Shown here: piece by piece, positions 59,195 to 64,000 of the stretch
How positions within the stretch are numbered: the stretch's first letter is position 1
Layout of the letters: every line of letters begins with the position of its first letter
Assembly (NCBI RefSeq): GCF_003205205.1
Contig: NZ_QJRL01000006.1
Span: 62,001 to 126,000 of the forward strand
DNA length: 64,000 nt
Origin: Pseudomonas sp. LB-090624
GTDB taxonomy: Bacteria > Pseudomonadota > Gammaproteobacteria > Pseudomonadales > Pseudomonadaceae
Direction: 5' to 3'
Program-made: the position numbers and the translations under genes
The notes under the pieces: model-generated
Told to the model about the DNA's origin: nothing
What the model saw: only the letters and a program-made list of their open reading frames with translations
Databases searched by the model: none

Positions 59195-59680
59195 CTAGGA
59201 GCGCCCGGCCAATTCAGCCAGCACTTCCGCCGAGGTGGTGACCTGGCGGAAATGGTGCTGCCACAGCTGAATGCCCAATTTGCCCGAGCGGTCCAGCGAA
59301 GAACCGACCGTCATATCGGTGACCAGGGTTGGCGTCAGCCCGGCATCGAACAGGGCGAAGCCGGCGGCCAGCACGCAGGTTTCGGTCTGCAGGCCACACA
59401 CCAGCACACGCTCGACACCCAACTGGCGGATGTACTCGAGCGCTTCGGCGCTCTGCCCGTAGCCATGCTTGACGAACACCTGGTCAGCCTCGACCAGGCT
59501 CTCATCCTCGGCTGCCGGGTGCCAGCCGAGCTGCCGATCGAACGGCGTGGCCTGCTCGTCGTGCAACTCGACCGAGGCGATGGTGGGGATGTTCGCCGAT
59601 AACCGGCGCAGGCCATCGACCAGCCACTCGGGAGGGCTGAAGGTGGACTGGACATCGACGATGAGCAAAACCTGGCGCAT
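59195..59680 (-). CDS. Isochorismatase-like cysteine hydrolase
   Basis: A 161-residue cysteine hydrolase of the isochorismatase/nicotinamidase fold. The catalytic acid is Asp9 in LIVDVQSTF, the lysine lies in DQVFVKHGYG, and the nucleophile is the cysteine of GLQTETCVLAAGFALFDAG; the usual cis-peptide region precedes it. Likely reactions are hydrolysis of an amide or of isochorismate-type ethers, but substrate is not given by context. It is transcribed away from the window end and converges with the fusion synthetase gene, 17 bases apart. The upstream 160 bases hold the terminator of the peroxidase gene. Confidence 0.85.
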   Translation of the reverse strand: MRQVLLIVDVQSTFSPPEWLVDGLRRLSANIPTIASVELHDEQATPFDRQLGWHPAAEDESLVEADQVFVKHGYGQSAEALEYIRQLGVERVLVCGLQTETCVLAAGFALFDAGLTPTLVTDMTVGSSLDRSGKLGIQLWQHHFRQVTTSAEVLAELAGRS

Positions 59681-59782
59681 GGGCGGATTCCGGCACGGGC
59701 AAAAAGCGCGGAGTATAGCGCGCAGCCGCTGCGCGGGTCGCTAGGCACGCCAGGGTAGAATTTCGGCGACTCCTTTCGCGGC

Positions 59783-59805
59783 AAAAGGGGCTGCTGCGCA
59801 GCCCC
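59783..59805 (-). terminator. Intrinsic terminator of the RTX peroxidase gene
   Basis: On the minus strand GGGGCTGC pairs with GCAGCCCC around a three-base loop, then TTTTGCC follows. It lies 36 bases beyond the stop at 59841. Confidence 0.75.
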
Positions 59806-59840
59806 CCTGCAGTACCCGCAACAGCTAACCCCTGCGCCCC

Positions 59841-62800
59841 TCAACCGGCCAGGATGAAGTCTGCGGCAGTCACCGTGGTTGCATCCGCCACCCCCACCAA
59901 GCGTATGGAGTCGGCAGCACCGATGCTTACCAAGGTGTCCGCCCCCACATCGGCGATGGTCACGCTGGCGCCAAAGGTGGCTGCGGTGATGTTGAGGGCG
60001 GTGATATCCAGCCGGTCCTGGCCACCCGCGACAATGGCATCGAAGTTGATGATCAGGTCGTTGCCAAAGCCTGCAGCGAACTGGAACACATCGTTGCCAT
60101 CGATGGCCATCATGGTGTCGTTACCGGCACCGCCCACCACCGTATCGTTACCCGCCGCACCGTTGAGGAAGTCACTGCCGGCTCCCCCGATCAGGGTGTC
60201 GGTACCCACGTCGCCGAACAGGGTGTCGTTACCATCGCCGCCCTGCAGGGTGTCATTGCCGTTGCCGCCATCCAGGCTGTCATCGCCAGTACCCCCCGTC
60301 AGGTTATCGTTACCGGCCTCCCCGAGCACCGTGTCGTTGCCGTCACCGGCATCGAGGCTGTCGTCACCCCCGCCTCCGCTCAGTCGGTCAGCACCCAGGC
60401 CACCGAACAGCTGATCGTTCCCGGCATCGCCATTGAGGGTATCGTTGCCGGCATTGCCGTTGAGCACATCGTTACCGCCGTCACCGCTGAGCGTGTCATT
60501 ACCTGCCCCGCCGTTGATGATGTTGGCCAGCCCGTTACCCGTGCCGGCGAAGTTGCTCGCCCCGGTATAGGTCAGGTTGTCGACGTTGGCGGCCATGGTG
60601 TGGCTGGCCAGCGTGGTAAGTACAAGGTCCGTACCGGCCCCCGTAGCCTCGACCACCACATCCCCGGCGTCATCCACCACATAGGTGTCGTTGCCCACGC
60701 CACCCACCAAGCGGTCGGCACCCACACCGCCGTTCAGGAGGTCGTTGCCCGCCCCACCCGTGAGGGTGTTGGCCAGCGCGTTACCGGTACCGGTAAAGGC
60801 GCTGCTGCCGGTATAGGTCAGGTTCTCGACGTTGGCGCCGAGGGTGTAGCTGGCCAGGCTGGTCTGCACCTGGTCGGTGCCGCCGTTGAGAGCCTCGGTG
60901 ACCGTATCCCCGGCGTTGTCGACCACGAAGGTATCGTTGCCGGCACCGCCGTTCATGGCATCTGCGCCAAGCCCGCCGCTGAGGGTGTCGTTGCCGTCCT
61001 CGCCATTGAGGAAGTCGGGGTCGTCACCGCCATTGAGGATGTCGTTGCCAATACCACCGAACAGCTGGTCGCTGCCGCCCAGGCCGTTGAGCGTATCGTT
61101 GCCGCCCAAGCCCGAGATCACGTCATTGCCTGCACCACCGGTCAGGGTGTTGGCCGCATTGGTACCGACCAGTACTACACCCGGTGGCACGGTGACTGCG
61201 GCGGTCGCCGCCGAGGTCAGCGACTCCAGGGTGCCGAAGCCGTCGGTGTAACGCACGATCACCCGCAGCTGCTGGTTACCCTGGGCGAAGCCGGGGGTGA
61301 AGGTGGCCGCCGTAGCCCCGGCAATATTGGCGAAGGTGCCGCCGGTACCTTGCTGCCACTGGAAGCTGAAGGCCCCCAGGCCGTCGATATCGGCAATTGC
61401 GCCGGTGAGCGCGGTCAACGTCTGGCCCTGGTCAGGTGTGGTGTCGCTGATCAGCAACGCACCGGTCGGCGCATCGTTGACGTTGGCCACCGGGTCCAGA
61501 ATGTCGGAGGCGACGCTTTCCTGCACGCCAAAGTCATCCACGTAGCTGACCACCACCCGCATGTTCTGCCCCACTTGCGCCTGGGTCAGGACGAACGTGC
61601 TGCTGATGGCGCCGGCGATGTTGACCCATCCGACACCCCGGTTGGACTGCCACTGGAAGGTGAACTGAGGGTTGCTCAGGCCGTCGGCGTCGACGATGGT
61701 TGCCGGGTTGGCGGTGAGCGTTTGATTCTGCACCAGCAGCCCGGTCACGGTAGGCCCGGCGCTCGGCGCGCTGTTCGGCGTCGAATCGACGATTTCCAGC
61801 GTGCCCTTGGCATCCTGGTACACCGCACGCACGCGGATGTTCAGGCCGGCGACGTCGTCCGTGACGCGGTAGGTCGTACCGGTGACCCGTGTCGCTTCAC
61901 CAGCGGCCACTACCGTGATGTCTTCATAAACCCCGGAACCCGGCAGCGCCTCCACCTGCCAGTAGTAGGCCACAGGGCCGTTCACCGCACCGGTCGCATT
62001 GGTTGCACTGACATTGTCTGCGTCATGCACAGCGAGGTTGCTTACCCTCAGCAGCTGGCCACTGACCGGTGTATCGTCGCGTAGCCCGGTGCTAGCGTCG
62101 AGAATCGCCAGGTGGCCGGTGGGGCCGGCGTTGACTGCCGTACCCACGCCAGAGGCCTGCGAACTGTCAGAGAACTGCAGGCGCTCGATGCCGGTCAGGT
62201 GGTCGACGCCATCACGCCCGGCCACCAGGTCGGTGACGGTCACCGAGTTGCCATCGACCACCACGCTGTAGTCAGTGGACACCCCAGAGTACACCGCCGT
62301 GTCGTAGTGGTCGGTGCCGCTGAGGATCTCTCGCACGATCACCAGCTGGCCCGGCTTGTAGGTGCCATTGAGCATATACGGCACCATCGGCTCCATGCTG
62401 TTGAAGCTGGCGATTTCCGGGCCGGTGCCATCAGGGTTGGCGCGTACGCTGATGCGCACGTTCAGCCACTTGTCGCCGTCGAGGATATCGTCGCCACCCC
62501 GGCCTTCGAGCAGATCGCTGCCGCTGCCGCCGAGGATGATGTTGCCGCCGTCATAGAAGGTCGCCCCGGCCGCCAGCAGGCCGGCCAGGCCGTCGATCAG
62601 GCTGATGTTGGTCAGCACGCTGCCGTTGGCACCTGCAGTAGGCAACGAGGTGGCGTCTTCGCTGTCGCCGCGCAGGAAGTCGCCATGCGCCGAGCCCGAC
62701 AGGCCTTCCATGATGTCGAAGCGCACCAGCGTCGAAGCGCCCGAACCCGGTACCAGTGGCACATCGAAGAAGCGGTCGCTCATGTCGATGGACACGCCCT

Positions 62801-64000
62801 GGGCCAAGTCCTTGAAGGTGGCCCAGTCGTAGCCTGAGCCACCAATGTAGCGGTCACCAAACCCCAGGCTGCCGACCATGATGTCGTCGCCGCCTTCACC
62901 GTTGAACTTGTCGTTCTCGTTGCCGCCGATGTATACGTCATTACCGATGATCGGGTCGTTGCCGAGCGGGTCGAAGTTGTCGCCAGGCGCGCCGTCCGAG
63001 GTGCCCTTCTCGATCCAGTCGTCACCTTCGTTGCCCATGTCCTGCTCGTTGGCCTTGCTGCCGAGGATGAAGTCATTGCCCTGGCCGCCAATGGCTTCGG
63101 AGGCATCCTCACCGGTGACGATGAAGTCATTGCCGAAACCGCCGATGATCAGGTTGATGCCATTACCGCCGTGCAACACATCGTTGCCGTCGCCGCCCTG
63201 GATGTTGTCGTCACCGCCCATGTCGCTGATGATGTCGTCCCCGGCGCCACCGCGCAGCTGGTCGTTGCCGTCACCCCCCTCGATGCGGTCGTTGCCGGCA
63301 TCACCCCAGACCGTGTCGTCGCCTTCGCTGGAGACCAGAATATCGTCCCCGTTGGTGCCGCCCAGCACGATGTGCTCGGCACCGGCATAGCGGATGTAGT
63401 TAGTGTCTGGCCCAGCCGTCAGCGGGCTGTCGCGGAACACCACCTGCTCGCCGTTTTCGCCCAGCGGGTCGGCGCTGCCAAGGCCCTCGTTGTACTGCTT
63501 GGTCTGGTCCAGTTCCAGGTAGAAGCCAGGGTCGGAGAACACCAGGCCTGGCAGGTGGGTAGCTGAGCTGTTGGCCATGATCAGCTTGGCGAACGAGTTG
63601 CTTTCCAGCTCGGCGTTCATCGACAGGCCCGCGGTGCGCTCCAGATAGTAGAAGCGGTCGCCGTCCTGCAGTTTCTCCATCTGGTTCTCGAACACAAAGT
63701 TGAAGGTGCTGCCGAGCATGCCGCCAAATGGCGCTTTTGCTTCCGCCAGGCCGCCGATCCACAGGTCGATGGCATCGACACCGGTCACGGTAACTGCCTT
63801 CAGGTCATCGGCAGTACCCGGTACACCGTCCTTGCCGGGCAGGGTCACGTTGGCCCAGGCGCCGCTGCTGTTGAGGAAGTCCATGCGGTCGGCGGGTGCG
63901 CCATCGCCGCCGAATACCAAGGCCATGGCCGCGGCGCGTTTTTCCAGCAGGGTGGTGGCAGCGGTAATGGTGCTGTGGGTGCCGTAGGCCGCGATGAAGT
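59841..64000 (-). CDS. Heme peroxidase with RTX calcium-binding repeats, C-terminal part (5' end beyond window)
   Basis: The minus-strand frame is open to the window edge, so about 1386 residues of a larger protein are visible. The first section is the end of an animal-type heme peroxidase domain ([47 protein letters not shown]). Next is an RTX block ([21 protein letters not shown] nonapeptides), a VCBS/Ig-like region with repeats of [12 protein letters not shown] and FTFQWQS/FSFQWQQ type, then a long RTX beta-roll region to the C-terminus. RTX tails bind calcium outside the cell and are exported by type I secretion. The final 60 residues ([21 protein letters not shown]) are a typical secretion-signal region. 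The secretion genes are not in the window. It is a secreted or surface peroxidase, possibly antimicrobial or adhesive. Confidence 0.88.
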   Translation of the reverse strand, partial: FIAAYGTHSTITAATTLLEKRAAAMALVFGGDGAPADRMDFLNSSGAWANVTLPGKDGVPGTADDLKAVTVTGVDAIDLWIGGLAEAKAPFGGMLGSTFNFVFENQMEKLQDGDRFYYLERTAGLSMNAELESNSFAKLIMANSSATHLPGLVFSDPGFYLELDQTKQYNEGLGSADPLGENGEQVVFRDSPLTAGPDTNYIRYAGAEHIVLGGTNGDDILVSSEGDDTVWGDAGNDRIEGGDGNDQLRGGAGDDIISDMGGDDNIQGGDGNDVLHGGNGINLIIGGFGNDFIVTGEDASEAIGGQGNDFILGSKANEQDMGNEGDDWIEKGTSDGAPGDNFDPLGNDPIIGNDVYIGGNENDKFNGEGGDDIMVGSLGFGDRYIGGSGYDWATFKDLAQGVSIDMSDRFFDVPLVPGSGASTLVRFDIMEGLSGSAHGDFLRGDSEDATSLPTAGANGSVLTNISLIDGLAGLLAAGATFYDGGNIILGGSGSDLLEGRGGDDILDGDKWLNVRISVRANPDGTGPEIASFNSMEPMVPYMLNGTYKPGQLVIVREILSGTDHYDTAVYSGVSTDYSVVVDGNSVTVTDLVAGRDGVDHLTGIERLQFSDSSQASGVGTAVNAGPTGHLAILDASTGLRDDTPVSGQLLRVSNLAVHDADNVSATNATGAVNGPVAYYWQVEALPGSGVYEDITVVAAGEATRVTGTTYRVTDDVAGLNIRVRAVYQDAKGTLEIVDSTPNSAPSAGPTVTGLLVQNQTLTANPATIVDADGLSNPQFTFQWQSNRGVGWVNIAGAISSTFVLTQAQVGQNMRVVVSYVDDFGVQESVASDILDPVANVNDAPTGALLISDTTPDQGQTLTALTGAIADIDGLGAFSFQWQQGTGGTFANIAGATAATFTPGFAQGNQQLRVIVRYTDGFGTLESLTSAATAAVTVPPGVVLVGTNAANTLTGGAGNDVISGLGGNDTLNGLGGSDQLFGGIGNDILNGGDDPDFLNGEDGNDTLSGGLGADAMNGGAGNDTFVVDNAGDTVTEALNGGTDQVQTSLASYTLGANVENLTYTGSSAFTGTGNALANTLTGGAGNDLLNGGVGADRLVGGVGNDTYVVDDAGDVVVEATGAGTDLVLTTLASHTMAANVDNLTYTGASNFAGTGNGLANIINGGAGNDTLSGDGGNDVLNGNAGNDTLNGDAGNDQLFGGLGADRLSGGGGDDSLDAGDGNDTVLGEAGNDNLTGGTGDDSLDGGNGNDTLQGGDGNDTLFGDVGTDTLIGGAGSDFLNGAAGNDTVVGGAGNDTMMAIDGNDVFQFAAGFGNDLIINFDAIVAGGQDRLDITALNITAATFGASVTIADVGADTLVSIGAADSIRLVGVADATTVTAADFILAG

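Noticed and set aside
60600..62084. A 494-codon plus-strand frame inside the peroxidase gene
   Set aside because: RTX repeats leave the opposite strand open because of GC-rich periodicity. The minus-strand reading shows clear GGxGxD nonapeptides.
1..64000. Prophage, IS elements, tRNA/rRNA genes and attachment sites
   Set aside because: I looked for transposase and integrase motifs, cloverleaf-like ends and flanking direct repeats and saw none. Absence is by eye only; a tRNAscan or IS database search would settle it.

Overview
The window is GC-rich, densely packed chromosomal DNA from a fluorescent pseudomonad, most likely of the Pseudomonas putida group. The reasons are the codon usage, the REP-type palindromes between genes, and gene orders I recall from P. 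putida: a D-lysine cassette next to a glucarate/galactarate cluster, an OsmC-YcaO fusion, and an isoquinoline-oxidoreductase-like module. I see no transposase, integrase, phage gene, CRISPR array, tRNA or rRNA. Most of it reads as core or slowly varying accessory genome. No database search was possible; assignments rest on motifs, architecture and memory of families.

Layout. (1) 1-4.7 kb: the end of an RpiR-type regulator, then a polar amino acid ABC transporter with a D-amino-acid (probably D-lysine) dehydrogenase gene inside it. (2) 5.0-5.8 kb: a class I glutamine amidotransferase-like C26 peptidase on its own. (3) 5.8-6.4 kb: a repeat-rich spacer with a 57-bp perfect inverted repeat and nine octamers. 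(4) 6.4-12.9 kb: sugar-diacid catabolism (kdgD, permease, garD, 2,5-dioxovalerate dehydrogenase) with a GntR/FCD regulator; a shared dyad lies before kdgD and before the regulator. (5) 13-21 kb: small exported and membrane proteins, a YedE-type transporter divergent from a LysR gene, a sorbosone-dehydrogenase-like lipoprotein and a methyltransferase. (6) 21.2-23.4 kb: OsmC-YcaO fusion. (7) 23.6-28.8 kb: a periplasmic molybdenum hydroxylase (2Fe-2S subunit, Tat-exported Mo subunit, triheme cytochrome c, XdhC chaperone). (8) 28.8-32.4 kb: a solute-binding protein, two small proteins and a BCCT transporter. (9) 32.4-40.3 kb: a two-component system divergent from a complete RND efflux operon. (10) 40.4-47.6 kb: VOC proteins, an SH3 protein, a LysR regulator, an MHS-type MFS carrier and an alpha/beta hydrolase-fold protein without its nucleophile. 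(11) 47.8-64 kb: four large unusual proteins: an LRR/NEL-type E3 ubiquitin ligase-like toxin, a UvrD/HelD-like helicase with a GxxxG repeat, an adenylation-carrier-acyltransferase-3 fusion, and the C-terminal part of a heme peroxidase with RTX repeats that leaves the window.

The parts that work together most clearly are the D-amino-acid uptake/oxidation cassette, the sugar-diacid route to 2-oxoglutarate, the Mo-hydroxylase with its own electron acceptor and maturation factor, and the efflux pump with its divergent sensor-regulator pair. The best candidates for new biology are the A-PCP-AT3 fusion (56.4-59.2 kb), the NEL ligase beside a nucleophile-less hydrolase fold (46.7-52.7 kb), and the GxxxG-repeat helicase.
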